Positions 1-12,702 of a DNA stretch of 64,000 nucleotides are shown here, in pieces. Below the pieces are notes generated by a model. The model searched no databases. It was not told where the DNA came from and saw only the letters and a list, made by a program, of their open reading frames with translations. The DNA comes from Perkinsus olseni (taxonomy: Eukaryota > Perkinsozoa > Perkinsida). The position numbers and the translations under genes were made by a program. The DNA is taken from contig JABANN010000120.1 in assembly GCA_013115125.1 (NCBI GenBank), positions 1-64,000 on the forward strand. Reading direction: 5' to 3'. Every line of letters begins with the position of its first letter. Position 1 is the stretch's first letter.

Positions 1-240
1 CGCAACTACTCTGTCATCATTCATCAATGGCCAATAACGAGTTGCGCAACAACAGTCGGGATATCTCTACAACGTCTTCAGAGCAAGAATGTTGCAACTA
101 TTCTCGTTTGCTCCCTAGAACTCATCCAACGCAACGATCATCGGATTCTTTGCGGAGCCGCATAACATAGAGAACGGAATGATGACAACATTACTATGAC
201 AGTGTAGTGCAAGATACCTAGAGCAGCTTGGGAGAGATGG

Positions 241-1340
241 TTACTTTACAGGATCGAGTGGTTGGTATGAAACGCCATCTCGATCCTCAACTTTCCGCTT
301 TCTGTTACTCGTGTTGGGCGATCGCGACGGCCGAGCATCCTCGGGGATGTCCATGGCACCCACGCAACGTAACACGGCGAAGGTCCATTTGTCGAGACTC
401 CGCCAAGTTGAGTCGTCGAGGCAGCACTCAGCCAGCCGCTGCAAACCGTTCTCCGGTGGCACGGGGAGAGATGTCAGATAACGAGACATCCAGTTCCGTC
501 GCTTCACTGCATCATCGGTATCAGAGGCCTTGTCACGGCGAGATGCCCCGTCCTCAATAGCCTCTACGAGGAGCTCTCGTACTCGTAACCAGTACCTGTG
601 ACAAGTGACGGATACTAAGATCTCGTTCCGATCATTTCCACTGCTATCAGCTGGCCTTGATGCCCAATCAATTGTCAAAACAGCAGAATCGTCATTGTGA
701 GAGCAGCTGACTGCGAACCAAGAGCACTCACGTCTCGGGGCATCTCACACCCACAGCCAGCAGTTCCAAGCACCCACGTTTCCGCTCTCGAGCTGCTTCG
801 CTTTCTTCCGCATTCGCGTCGAAACACTCTAATAAGAAACGACTTCAAATCATCCGACGGCGCCGAACCTCGCGACTCACTTCGAAATTTCTCCTTATCT
901 TCTTCCGTGCATGCACTCTCTTCGGCCTTCCCCGATGGCTGTGGTGTCTTCAGTATGGGTGAAGATGTCCCAACTGTGGATGCACGTCGGACTCCGGCTG
1001 AAATAGGGACTTCACAGGCTTCCAGAACAATGATAGCGGTAATTCAGCCCACCTCCGGTGACATCCGGTTTTGTCCCGTCAGCTGGCGACACCTCAGAGG
1101 CATGCCTCGATGGCCCTTCTTCCGCAGGAGGCATTGACGCTGGCATGCTAACTGACAACACAACCCCGAGTATTCCATCGGAGCTTACCAAAACAGCATA
1201 TCCGAAACCTCACCCTCGCAAGACGCGAGTGGTTCGTTACTACTGCCTCCTGAGTCGACATTGCAAGGAGGCTGTGAAAGCGTTTAATTACAACACGATC
1301 GACCTAATGTCGCAAGATCGATACTGGTGGCGTCAGAAGC
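241..1340 (-). CDS. Hypothetical multi-exon protein, low-complexity N-terminus
   Basis: I do not recognise the family. The last exon (stop at 241) is open for about 145 codons and reads as a compact helical segment with SRYLTSLPVPPENGLQRLAE and a following Trp-rich helix, then a basic tail containing NRKRKVED that could be a nuclear localisation signal. Upstream, the minus strand can be read through several short exons joined by GT-AG introns: one containing KTPQPSGKAEESACTEEDKE, one with LLAVGVRCPET, then the last exon. The N-terminal part is rich in Ser, Pro, Glu and is probably disordered. Reading frame is kept across three candidate introns, which supports a real gene. The true start was not found; upstream exons may reach about 1340. 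It lies on the same strand and just downstream of the Tousled-like kinase. Exon reality is fairly likely; function is unknown. Confidence 0.5.
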
Positions 1341-1575
1341 GCTGGGAGATGAGGTCGCACAAACCGTAACGTCTTTCCTATCCCACACCACCACCGGTGC
1401 AGCATTTCTGCTCATCGAGGCAGGGACCGACTGAAGAACTCAATAAGCCATCTAAGATTGAGAAGCATCTTCATTCTATTTGCATGCTGCAGGTAGTGGT
1501 GGAGAATGGTACAATAACAACTACTGACGTGACCGGAAGTCCGTCGCTGCATCATAATGAATAGGTATCTTATCC

Positions 1576-4514
1576 TCATACACGTCGTATGTACGGGTCA
1601 TTGGCAGCCTCGATGACATCAGGCCGCAGTTGACGGTCGTAGATTAGTAGCCGTTGGATGAAGCTCTGAAGCGAAAACTTCGCGAGGAAAAGAGATGCAT
1701 CGGCCATCGACCTTGGCTTCCTTCGAGACTCGGCCACTCTGTGGGAACTCCACGCCATGAGCGTTTTTGATGGTGCCAGCTCTTATGAGATGGTCCTGGC
1801 TGATTCCGTGGCCTGAAGTGGCGATAGAGGGAACACCTCTTGCTTGGTTGAGCCTTGCGATTAGGTTGGGCAGAGGCCCGAGCACTCGAGTAGATGACCT
1901 TACCAAACGGCTTCCGTGCAAAAAGCAGTTCGTAGAAGATCACTCCGCAGCTCCATACATCCACCTTGTTGCTGATCTTGGCGGCTGAGGTGTCGAAACA
2001 TTCCGGAGGCAAATACCAGTACCTATTCAACGACGACAATAATATTCAGAGCGGGGCGGCGGCTGGGGCTACGTCCCCGTCCCAAGGGAAGTAAGTTCCA
2101 CCGTATCATGATTTTGGTGTTGATCGACCTGCTTCGACAGACCGAAGTCCGTTATCTTGATGTTCCCTTCATAGTACCTGCAATACCTGCTGCTCACCGA
2201 GAGGAGGCCCAGGGGTTCAACTACTGACATAAGATTTCCAGGCTTCAAGTCGTAGTGAATTATCTTATGACCAGCGCTGTTCATGTACCTGCCCACGAGC
2301 TGCATTGAGCCTCCGATTTGATCCGGCGGAGGTCACCGTAGGCCGCTGAAGACCTGCACCATGATCCCTCTGGCCTCCTTCTCCGGTATCGGACCATGGG
2401 CCTTGAGGTAGGTGTCAAGGTCGACACCCTCACAGAACCTCAATGAGGAGCAGCAGAAATACTCGTCTAACCGCGAGCAACGATACTCACTCGAGGACGG
2501 TGCCAAACGAATGGCAGTCAATGGGGAAGTAGTCGTAGAGCTGTATGATACGGCGATGCTTCAGCCGCTTGTGGATGCCGTATCTTAGGTTGACGCGAGG
2601 TCCCGGCAGAATCCGTCGAAGATATCCACTCACTCTCGCCAGGTGTGCCTCACATAAGCCTCGCGTGCTATCTCGGTCATGTCCGGGCGAATCTGATGGA
2701 TCTTCACAGCGACGTAACTGCGAATTGACAGCCCAATTCGAGAGCCGGGCCTCCCATGCTTGGAATAGTCTCAGCCAAGCCGTCGAGGAGGTGGTAGTGA
2801 TTGGAGCCTTAGGACCTGTGCGTCTCCAAGTCGTATGCTTTGAAGACCTCCGAGAAGCCCCCCTTTCCGATCATGGTCATGAGCTGATACCTGACCCGCC
2901 ACCACTACACGTGGGAGCCTACAGAAGTATAAAAGCAGTAGGGGTGCTAACCTCCCCGGCAGTAGCCCGTCCGTGCTCTTCCCCAGGCAGGGATAGTTGC
3001 CAAAGGCACTCTGCTCATGGGAGTTACACGTCCTCAGCTCCTTATTAAAGAGCGTTCGCTCGGCATGCAGCCTATTCTCACGGTCCGCAAGGTCTGCTTC
3101 TGTCTGCAAGAAGACGACAACATGGCCACTCGACCATACGACAGCTTCCACCAACCACCTTCTTCAGCGTCATCTCCATCATCTGTATGTTCTCCTTAGC
3201 CTCATGAATCTGGTACTCCGCCTCGTCTGTGGGCAGCATCTAATTCTGCACGTAGCAGCCGCTACGGAGATCGTGGAGAAATCTCACATCCGCCGGGCCC
3301 AGGATCTTAGTATTGGTGTCCTCGTCCTGGATGACAGCCGAGGATTCCGGCACAGCCGCGGCAGCAGCAGCGGCCCCCTCAGCATTGGCCCTAGCCCTGC
3401 GTATCCTCAGAAGCCTGGTGACACGGGTCATTGGGTGATCGATGGGCCTCGGATCCTACTTTCTATACTGGGCCTTCTCCTCATCTAGTTGAGCCTTGAA
3501 CGACTGCATTCTTTTATGTGCGTCCAGGATACTTCTCTCCTCCGAGCCACCCTTCCAGTGATGGCCCGTGGCGCTGAGCATAACGAGCACTCGTTGCGAC
3601 GGGCTCCACGCCCGGGGGCGGCGGACCTCCTCGTAGAGGGCATCAGCTTGCCCAAACGCTCCGCCTGTTGCTGCAGCTGCTTCTTATTCTCCAGGTGCAT
3701 TCGCCTGAAGAAGAAGAACAACAGACTGAAGACGGCCGGTGGAGCCACCACCTACTGAGACATCTGCTTGAGTATCTCCCGCATATTCGCCGCTGCTCGC
3801 TTGAGGGTATCTTTGAACTCCTTGACTTCTTGTATGTGCCTTTGAAAGAGCGGCATCAAATCAGCTTAGCAACAGACGCCTCCGTTACAAGTATTCTCCC
3901 CTACCTCTCTCGCTCCCCCATAAGGCTCTCATTGAAGGATTGGCAGTCAAGCAGTTCCCTTCTCAACCTGCCAGCGTACGACCGTCCCCACCAATCACAA
4001 CACCCGAGGCCCACTTCTGAACATCCAGTGAGAGATCCTCCGAGCCCTTGGAGTCCGAGGCCTCTGCGCTGTCGCTGCACTCTGTCCACGGAAACTCCAC
4101 CAACTCCATGGCTGGGGAGCTCGGGGCCGTCTGAAGCAGGAGCTCTCCTGAAGGGACCGAGACCCGGGCGTTACACCGCTAGTGCTGTTGGGCTTCGACA
4201 CAGGCGCCAAGTACTTTCTGATCGAGTGCGAACCTGACAAGCGGCCTTAATGCTCCAAACACGAGCATCACTACTACCACTCGTCTTATTCCGTGGGCTC
4301 GTCCGACCACGCTTCGACGGCTGGTCTCTCTGAAGCGACTTAGCCTGTTCAGAGATGGCGCGAACGACCCTACCCGTACGGGAGTGAAGTTCTTCCGCTT
4401 CCGCCATGTATGCTCGCTCTTCACATTAGCCACAGTCCTCCGTCCCCGCACGCTATTCTCATCTGCAACCTCTTCCGCAGCGGCGGCCATCTTCGAGGTT
4501 TGAGCAGCTTCCAT
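1576..4514 (-). CDS. TLK: Tousled-like serine/threonine protein kinase (multi-exon)
   Basis: Kinase of the Tousled-like family, nuclear kinases that phosphorylate histone chaperone Asf1 and act in chromatin assembly (family knowledge). Seen on the minus strand, in order: an N-terminal ATG at 4514 with charged and coiled-coil exons (one includes [14 protein letters not shown], another [18 protein letters not shown]); the glycine loop [19 protein letters not shown] near 2870-2810; the lysine exon [14 protein letters not shown] near 2715-2640; [20 protein letters not shown] near 2440-2380; the catalytic loop [10 protein letters not shown] near 2255; ITDFGLSK near 2145; YWYLPPECF near 2020; [19 protein letters not shown] near 1980-1920; and the last helix [20 protein letters not shown] ending at the stop at 1576. 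HYDLKPGN instead of HRDLKPxN and the YWYLPPECF segment are TLK hallmarks. At least seven short introns separate the exons. All catalytic residues (GxGG, VAVK Lys, Asp of the HYD loop, DFG) are present, so it should be active. N-terminal exon joins are less certain than the kinase domain. Confidence 0.88.
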
Positions 4515-4754
4515 TGAGAAATGTAATATGCCCACCTTGCACAGGGGCCCTGGACCGACCGACAAACCTCAATGATCGGTTCCAACTCAACTCTTCCCAG
4601 TTTCGCCCAGTGAGATCGAGCTTGGGATTGACCGGACCCGAATGGCCATTAGACCCCATGCAGTCGGCAGGGAGGCTGCTCCTACGGTGCAGGCGGGTGT
4701 GAAGACGAGTCGCTCAGTGAGTCCTACAAAGTTTGCTACCGCAGCCTATGTGTA

Positions 4755-5258
4755 GCGAGGCCGCAACCCCCGCAGGGATCCTCCTAAATGGAGCCCGCGA
4801 TGGCCCGAGCGCCTGCGGACTAACACTCCGTTATTTGCTTCTGCGCGTGGGCCACAAGATGATAATAAAACTTTCCGACGTGATTCACCGACCAATCGGC
4901 CAGTGCTGAGAGTACAACCTCCAACGCAGTTAGAGATGGGAGAAGAGCAGAGAGAGTGTAACATTCGGCGACTGACGACCGACGCGAAGGGAAATCACAG
5001 CGGAATCCGAGCCCGAGTGGACACAGTGCGCTACACCGCAGCAACACCGTTATCTCAACAGCACTTGGCCGGAGTTTCCTTGACACTGCGGATCTTGGCG
5101 TGGGCGAAAAATACGTCTACGCACGCTTTGTTAGTCTTCGAGAAGCTGCCGGCCAACAGGCTGAGAAGATAGTGCTGATAAACACCACTGAAGATCCAGA
5201 CAAAACTGAATGGACCAGTCCGTCGGACTTAACGAAGAGAATTCATAAAAGGGTATGA
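4755..5258 (+). CDS. Possible short plus-strand gene, frame change inside
   Basis: Not recognised. Between 4755 and about 5090 one plus-strand frame stays open (it includes RVQPPTQLEMGEEQRECNIR). From about 4980 to the stop at 5256-5258 a second frame is open and more protein-like, with LGVGEKYVYARFVSLREAAG and INTTEDPDKTEWTSPSD. A single intron or an unresolved join between them would give a protein of 120-150 residues with a basic Lys/Arg-rich end. No convincing ATG was found at the left end. It sits head to head with the Tousled-like kinase (ATG at 4514), so 4515-4750 could be a shared promoter region. A minus-strand reading of the same bases is weaker. Function unknown, and the gene itself is uncertain. 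Confidence 0.3.
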
Positions 5259-5301
5259 CCAACTGCAACTCCGTACAGCAGAAGGCATTGGAAACACATT
5301 A

Positions 5302-5615
5302 CTAGTCAGCGCTGTGCATATCTTCATCTTCACCCTTCTGAGCATCATCATCGCCAGCAGATGGCTCGGAGGAGCCCTCCTTCTTATACTTCCTCTCGAG
5401 AGCCTCACAAAGGCACTCGAATGCTGAAGGGCTTCATACTGCGCTGTGAGTTTGATGGAAAACTTACGATCCGGATTAGTGTCCAGCACTGCGGCATCCA
5501 ACTCGAGAGCTTGGAACAGGGCAAGGACGTTCTCCGAGTAACTGAGTATCGGTCGCAAGATCTCGCTCAGATAGGGCTGAGAACTCACGGTAAAGCTAGT
5601 CTCAGATTTCGTCAT
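5302..5615 (-). CDS. Small two-exon hypothetical protein with acidic tail
   Basis: ATG at 5615 and stop at 5302-5304 on the minus strand. Exon 1 encodes a helical N-terminus (MTKSETSFTVSSQPYLSEIL, then a segment with ALFQALELDAAVLDTNPD). Removing a 44-nt GT-AG intron at 5424-5467 restores the frame and joins it to FECLCEALERKYKKEG followed by an acidic, Asp/Glu-rich tail ending DEDMHSAD. The product is about 89 residues. No transmembrane segment or signal peptide is seen. Without the intron the frame continues with low-complexity Arg/Ser sequence, so the spliced form is preferred. I cannot name a family; small helical proteins with an acidic end are often subunits of larger complexes, but that is only a guess. 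Confidence 0.45.
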
Positions 5616-5837
5616 GGTATCTTTTCTCGACCATAAGCTATTACGAGCCTATCATAAGAGGGCGCACAGCCGCTGCTCTATGCAGGGAACTGGTGAGAAC
5701 CGTGGGTACTGTAGAGACGTAGGCTGACTACGAAATCCAGGGCATATCCTATAGCCACGCATCGCACTACGAAGATTCTTTGCGCAGCCGTGCAACTTGT
5801 ACAGCAGCCACTCCTCCTCTACCAACGAGCATGTATA

Positions 5838-7135
5838 CTACATCGCCTCGTCCATACGGGCCATGGCCTGCTGCAGCTGGGCGCTTGTGATGGTATCCTC
5901 GAGGTTGTGGCCCTTGGGAATCTGCTCCTGCAACTCCTTGCTACCTGGATAGAAATAGGGACTCCACGCCGGAAACGACATCAGTGATAACAATCGTAAC
6001 CGCGCCGGGCGGCGAGGACGTTTCGTTCGGAATCCCCAAGCCAGGTAAGATCGTGCGGAACTATCGCGTGAATGGGGAAAATAATGCCAGCTGCGCACTG
6101 GCTTCCATTCCCTAGACTACTCCACTTTCTATCTGCTCTATCTCGTTCACTATGAGCCCGGTCTACCCTTGTCGAGTTCTGCTACTACTTTCCCTACAGC
6201 AAGACAGTGTAGCTGACTACGGAAGAGATCAACCGAGAGAGTCTACTGGAGAAGCCATGACCGGTAAGGCCGAACCAAAGACTCAGTATTATCCTGACTC
6301 TCGGACCACCACAATAATGTACTCCCTGCGATACACACAGCCCTCGGCCCTACTACCTTCCGGATCCTCGGCTAGTTTCATCAGTACCTCACGCGGCAAT
6401 ACGTTACGCAGGGGTGTAGGGTGAATCTGAAATAATAAATACAGTACCTTGCTCAGGAGAACTCCTCCAGTGACAATCGCTTCCACAGCTGTCGTTCTTG
6501 TCTCTACTACTACCCTAGGCCGTGCCCTCACTCCAGCTTCCTCTAGCTGATGAGCCAGGATCCAGAAGGCTGCCGCCTGGGCAAATCTAACACGGAGCAT
6601 GGCGGACCAGACCGTAGATGGGCTTACTGTTCCTCTGTGGGCCTGAAGCCATCCGGCTCCGCCACGACTCTATCAATCACACCAGAGGCGGCCTGTTGGG
6701 CCGATGAGGAGGTGGACCTGAACCACCACCGCTATGACTCGAGAGTCGGGAAAAAGCTACCACCTCGAAGGGAATGGAGCGCTTGTGGGCGGCGGTGGCG
6801 CGGCGTCTGAAAATATCCGAGCTGCGAGGTCGAGAGGGTATCCTTTCGATAGCACCTTCCATGACGGTGTCCTGGTCCGGCTCACTCTGCGCTCTATCGA
6901 GGGCCTTATTGAATTTAACCACCAGACGCGGCTCATCAGTGTCGTCCTCAGCTTGCATCCAGTACCTAACAGCCACCTTGATGTAGGTAGCGCGCCCTCC
7001 CGGCCGCATTACAGATGCCGCTGGTCTTTGACTCGGAGGACGTAGACACGACCGGTTGTACACTGCGGTACGGGTTCCAATCTGGATGGAAAAAGCCGCG
7101 CTATGGATCGTGATCGGGCGTATCGGAAATTTCAC
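5838..7135 (-). CDS. Poorly resolved multi-exon gene; 5' part resembles PDE12 N-terminal region
   Basis: Minus-strand coding-like segments: 7135-6830 (contains VAVRYWMQAEDDTDEPRLVV and NKALDRAQSEP); 6735-6650 (ends PDGFRPTEEQ); after a 41-nt intron, 6600-6290 (AAAFWILAHQLEEAG, then RPRVVVETRTTAVEAIVTGG); and a last exon ending at 5838 (KELQEQIPKGHNLEDTITSA). The first segment, with EPRLVVKF and RAQSEP followed by a helix, is reminiscent of the region of human 2',5'-phosphodiesterase 12 containing EPKLSLSF and DQSEP. The catalytic endonuclease domain of that family was not seen, so the resemblance may be chance. Near 6000 another frame reads PPGAVTIVITDVVSGVE, faintly like the start of a class III cyclase domain. 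There may be two genes here. No ATG lies at 7135 (the codon is GTG); 7009 is the first in-frame ATG. Confidence 0.3.
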
Positions 7136-10100
7136 TAAATATTGTGGTTTCTAAGGTAGTAGGTTGCATGGAGAGCGTTACGGGATAGCAGTAGTGCGTC
7201 ACTGTGTAGGGCGCGTGCAGCCCGGAGAGCACCACCGAGCTGTCATCATCATCCCAAGCCTTCTGGTATTAAACCAACAAAGTCCCTCTAAGATCATAAA
7301 GTTAGTCCCAACTATTTAGCAGGTCAGAGTCTCGTTCGTTGACAGAATTGATCCGGCGAGCCGCTCCGACAACTAAGAACGGCCACGCACGACCCATAGG
7401 ATCAACGGAGAAATATCAATCTGGCAATGGGAGCGAAATCAAGGATACCACCCGGGCTTACTTATCGCCTTTGTCGGCCACGAAAGATTCCTCAGGTGCT
7501 GTTGAGTCAACGTCATTACCATCAGACCTAAGAACGAGTATAACTCGCACTACGAAGATCTTAGATACTACCGCAAAACAAACTCGACGCGCATACAGCC
7601 ATCATCACACTCAACCAGGCGAAGCATCCCACGGCGGTCATCGGGGGTCACCTGAAGCAAAAATGAACAACAACAGAAGCAGCGACCGGCAGCTCACCGT
7701 TCGGCCTTCTCTGTTCATCTTGCCGGCCAGAAGGTGCACTACTTCTCGCGTAACTTTGTAGGCCCTGGGAGCAGCCATCTTACCACACAACTGTGCTAAT
7801 GGAGAAGTAGTGGGTGTAGGACTAGGGCGTTACCAAGCATCTCCGATGATCGTGATGGTCTATCTTCATTAAGGCCTGTTCTAAGCCCCCTTATTATGGT
7901 CCCTATGGGTTTGGTCGAAGCAGCTACTACCACTTCCATCGGAGGCCTAGCCGACGGACCACTATGATTCCCAACAGCGAAGTTGGTGTACAGCAACTGA
8001 GCGCATCATGAACAGTACCATGTAGTCCCAGTCAATCGAGAGCGGGAAAAATGCGAGGTGTCGGACTCGAACCTTCGCGGATAAAATGCGGAGGGTTCTG
8101 CAGGAGTTTGTAGCTTACAAGGGGATCAGATTACTCATCGTTAATCGAGCTAGATCGTAGTAGAACTCCTCTGTCGACGAATAGTCTCGTTGTAGTGAAG
8201 AACACATCTACGGAAAGTGCTTCTTCCAAGCCCCAATGCAGGCCCCTTAGGATACGCCTCGTCCGGCCTTCGACGGACACCTCTCTTGAACGTCATACAG
8301 GTCACCGTCAGTTTGTCTTCATAATATGTCATCAACCATCCCACAGGGAACAGCACCAACATCGTCCTCGAAGCGACATACAGTGTCCTTCTGGTCAATG
8401 CTATGCCGAGGAGTTCTTCCCAGCGAGATTTTGGATTTGTTTTCGGGCCGAAGATGCTTCGAGGAGGTCGTCGTTGATGCGTACATCATCATAAGAGATG
8501 TAGCCCAGCCTGAGTTGCTAGGCCCCTACCATCCCCTTGCCATCTGCTTCAGTTCCTGAGCTCCGATACTTCCTTGACTGAGGTTATGGCCAAGTGGGCT
8601 ATTTCGGTAAGGGCCATTTGGGTAGCACCAAAAAAACTTTCGTAGCGTGTTTTCCCTGCGAGGGGGTGTTCGACTTGCGCGTATCTTTTGTACTTGTAGT
8701 TGCCATGCTTCAACATAAGATTCCTCAGGTAATCTCGATTTCCATATACTGGTGTTACTCGATATTCTACTGGCTATCCTATTGGCTGAAATTCTGGGTA
8801 TCTTTGCTGGTTATGCTCATACCACAATTTTCACAACTCCTGGACCTAATTCAAGACGTGATCGAGACTTTTATTCTCGAATGGATCATATCAGGAGGGC
8901 CGGCCGAAGGTAATAGGTCGTTCACAAATCCCGTCCTAGGCCTCCGATTTTCCCTCGAATCCGGACCTCGGACTTGAGGCTGTTATTGCTCTCGGAAGAG
9001 TGTTCATTCAACAACACAGTTTGTCAGATACCGAGTCCTATCGTCCAGGCGTTCTGCTTGTAACCATGGACCCGGGGAACTCTCCCCTAGCCCGTGCTTT
9101 GCGTGAGACATCTTTGAGGAAACGAGTACATCTACGGGGAATATCCACGGCATCGTCTCCTCGTCTGCAACAGTGCTGCGATGGTAATTATGGGCGTGGT
9201 CCGGTATCATTTTGGATCATCGCGATCGCGCTGGGTAAATCGGTTGGGAGAAGCCACTTTTACCTTGGAATTGTCTATCTCATGGTAGCCTTTCCTGTGT
9301 CGTATCAAGAAGCCTTTCCTCGGAATTTTTTCTCTGCCAGTATCTCGGACTGTGTGTCCGTAAACGGAAAAACGATTCGTAAATTCTCATGTAACCGTCG
9401 TGATGCGTACGAAGTGCGGTTCTGATACGTGATCAGCGCTCCTCTTCAGCGAGGTCTTCGCTTCTTTCGTCTCTTGCATGAGAGCGGCGGTTTTTACTGA
9501 CACTCGCTTCATGGCTGGAATAACAGGGTAACAGTAACTGCACTGTGAACTTACTAGTAGGAAAGGGCTTTCGCATTATTAAAGTTAAGGCCCGCTGAGA
9601 AAACCATCATGCTTTCCTCAGATATTGACCTCATAATGGTAGATTGTATGTACAACACGTCGGCTCATGAGGAGCCTGTAAAGCTGCCCCCGACCGCCGC
9701 CAAAGCCGCCCGATGCAAATTTGTCATGTCTAATATTGAGGAAGTCATAACGTGAGTACTCGGAGCAGGGCTTCTCGCTGGTCACCCTGGGTTGCCGCTT
9801 TGCTCTGTAAGGCAATCGGAGCACTTCGTATGAGATGATTAGGGCCTCTTCAACCTGTGGGGGCCCTGGATGATGAATTTCACGGCTGGTTTCCGAGATC
9901 TGTCTATGCTTACTAGAATGCTTCTTTCCTCTCCCTCAGATTAGCATCATCCTTCCCACCAGCTATGCTATTACCTCGAATAATGTTTGTCTGCGATGAT
10001 GAGTCGGCCCTATACGTCTCCGCTGGCCTCACCCTCGTCAGGGCTACCCTTGGCCCACGTGCGGAGTTGGAATGCTGCACTTATGGATCTCTTAAACAGA

Positions 10101-11004
10101 AGTTGTAATTTTGAGATCATCGTAGCTTAAGCACGAGTGTTGCTCTACCGCTAGGCCCCTCCCTTACTCCTACAAGCGTGCTGTGAGGCGAGTTCGGTCG
10201 GAGAGGCGTGACAGTGGTAGTAGAACGCCCAGAGGCGAGCTGGATTCCGAGGGGACATGGACCACTGAGAGCTATTCTGGGTAATACAGACTCTTCCGCT
10301 GACTCGAGCGGCATGGCAGGGTGCCATTCCATATTCTCCCTACTTTGGTCGATACGCGCAGATCAGCCTCTGTCCGGACAGTAGCAGACGATATTAGTCG
10401 ACCGGTTCCTCCTTCGTACCAGCGATTTTGACTCTCTCCGCTCACCCTTCTCGCCTTGGTTCGGCACAGGCATGCGTGGGAGTGTTTGCATTACTCAGGC
10501 GCGATACACCGACATCTATGGCCGCCTCCCTTGCCACTGAAACTGCTCTAACACTCACCGCAGATCGCCTCGATGACCACATGCAGGAGGAACTCCCGTC
10601 CCTGCAGATCCGCAGTAGAGACGATGGCTCCTTCGAGACAGGGAGGAAGGATACGGCCAGCTTGTCGAGCCCAAGCACATCTTCATCGTCACCAAATCGT
10701 GACGATTTAACCCAGCTATAATCGTCTGAACAGGGAAATTGATGGATCGGCAACGCAGCCGCGGATTCCTGGTTGCGGAAATACGGGTGCGCAGGTTCAA
10801 TTCTTGGCAGCGGCATCATTTGCTGTTGATAGTGTCGGCATTCCTTTTTGAGTACCCCTTGTCATCACCGACAGCGTCGCTCCATAGGCGGACTACAGTG
10901 TGATTTAACATTACTTCCCGTCTATGAATTAGTGAAGGGATGGTATTGCGCTTTATCGGGTGGGATTGCACTAGGGGAAGTTTTTTAGTAGCAGATTGCT
11001 GTCC
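7136..11004. other. Gene-poor interval with scattered coding-like fragments
   Basis: About 3.9 kb without a gene I can support. On the minus strand between 8550 and 8250 two short stretches look coding (one includes YISYDDVRINDDLLEASS, the other HSIDQKDTVCRFEDDVGAVP) but I could not join them to neighbours. A plus-strand ORF at 8594-8977 is hydrophobic (IYWCYSIFYWLSYWLKFW), which may reflect local base composition. A plus-strand ORF at 10428-10721 has a Ser-rich end. A 46-nt GT-AG segment at 8058-8103 contains a tRNA T-loop-like motif (see findings). The interval may hold decayed genes or divergent exons between the minus-strand block and the transporter cluster. Confidence 0.4.
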
Positions 11005-12345
11005 ATGGCATCCACGACGGAGTCCCCGGTCTACTCGCCTCCGTCCGCCTCGGGTTCGATGAAAGCTGAGCACGACGAGAAGAAATGCTCCAACCTTCAC
11101 GCGATTGTGAATGTCATCCTGGCGGCTATTGGTAGGTTGCCGACGGAGCGAAGCGTTTCATCTTTGTAATTTTCAGGATTAGGGGTGGTATCACTGCCAA
11201 GTATAATAGCAAGATGTGGCTGGGTGGGAGGGATACTCCTATTGCTGGCCGCGGCCTTAGTGACCGACTACCTCATTTGCAAGCTCAATACAGCTGTCAA
11301 CATACATCCCTCGGGAACCCCGATACACACCTACGAGCAGCTCGGCAGGGTCTGCTTCGGGAGAGTGGGACAGATCGTCGTAGTTGCTGTCGTCCATCTC
11401 ACAATGACGGGAGTGTGCTCAGCTATGCTACTTCTACTAGGGCAAAATACTGAGAAGATGCTGCCGCAGCTATCGGTTAAGGTATGGACGTGCATTTGGG
11501 CAGCTCTATGCACTCCCTTGTCCTGGCTGAGGTCCTTCAAAGAGATCTCCTACGTGTCGGCCGTGGGCCTCATCGGCATCCTAGGTGTCTTCGTCATCAT
11601 CGCCGCCCGAGGCATCGACCATGGGGCCAATCGTGGTGACGAAGTACAGCACGATGTGATTCGCCCCGATCTCCTCATGTGGACGGTTTCCTTCGGCAAC
11701 GCTGTTCTGTCTTATCAGATAGCGAACGTTACCCCAACCCTTATACGAGATATGAGAACCCCTGCCTCTTTCCCAAAGGTTGTCTCTCTCGGTCTCCTTA
11801 TCGTCTTTATGGTCTACGTCGGGCTGGGCGCCAGCGGCTACTACGGTTACGGCAGAAGTCTTATAGATGACCCGATTATCAACAGCATCGCCCCTGCTGG
11901 TTCAACACTTGATGCCTGGGGGTATGCTCTGGTCGTGGCCATCTTAGTAATGTGCTTCCCGCACTATCTGGTCATGCTACTACCGATAGTAGCCTCTATC
12001 GAGTACGCTTTTCATGTTGATGTTATGGACACCTCGTGGAGAAGCTTCACTAAGAGGATTGTCCTTCGTACTCTCTTTGTCGGCTTTACGTTGATCGTCG
12101 CTATCGCTGTCCCGAGTGTTGAGAAATTGGTGGACTTACTGGGCGTCTTCACGATGGTCATAATCGCTATGCTGCTGCCAGCAATCCTCTATTGCCGTAT
12201 GAGAATGCTTAATGAAGTTTCATTGAAGAAGATTTTTACAAACCACCCGCTAGAAATGCTCGTATTGACTTTTCTGACACTTCTAGCTGTGGTCATCATG
12301 GTCGTCGGTGGTTATGCAGCGATAGACAGCTTTCAAAGCCCCTGA
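11005..12345 (+). CDS. AAAP-family amino acid transporter, copy 1
   Basis: Integral membrane transporter of the amino acid/auxin permease family (Pfam Aa_trans), expected to move amino acids with protons or sodium; substrate cannot be read from sequence. Two exons: 11005-11131 and 11177-12345, with a 45-nt GT-AG intron at 11132-11176. The join restores AAIG-LGVVSLPSIIARCGWVGG, the first transmembrane segment and family signature. Length is 431 residues, normal for the family, with about 11 hydrophobic segments; HTYEQLGRVCFGRVGQI and SFGNAVLSYQIANVTP are conserved family stretches. The N-tail is short and hydrophilic before KCSNLHAIVNVIL. The start is the first ATG of exon 1. It is the first of four same-strand paralogues, all with the intron at the same phase-1 site. 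It is the most divergent of the four in its C-terminal third. Confidence 0.9.
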
Positions 12346-12702
12346 TTATTTTTATGCCCTCCTCATGTAGCATTCATGTTCGGGCGGATCCCCATCTTTC
12401 CTTTCATCTCTTGACGCTTTCCGCGCCTTTTTCGCTGATTTCTGGCTCACAGCAGCCAACTATTCCGGGGGTTCTGCGGCTTATCGGACGGCTTCTCAGA
12501 AGGAGGGCGGCGCCGCGGTCCCCATGGCCATAGAATTTTTGATAACCTCAATACCATCATCTTCACGGCCTTCAAAACGCTACTTTTTTCTTCTACAGAA
12601 GCTATCCGTATTGCGTTCGAGTCGGACGAGGTGACCATCTTGTTTAATGCGGCCTCTCCTTCCGCTCACCCGTGGTTGGTAGTTTCTCTTTACTCGGCCC
12701 TA

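Noticed and set aside
8041-8115. Possible tRNA on the minus strand (TTCGAGT loop and following T run)
   Set aside because: T-stem and acceptor stem do not pair and no box A lies at the right distance; kept only as one of the box-B intron-like segments.
9000-9425. Plus-strand ORF of 141 codons
   Set aside because: No family features and no neighbouring exons with splice sites that keep the frame; likely chance.
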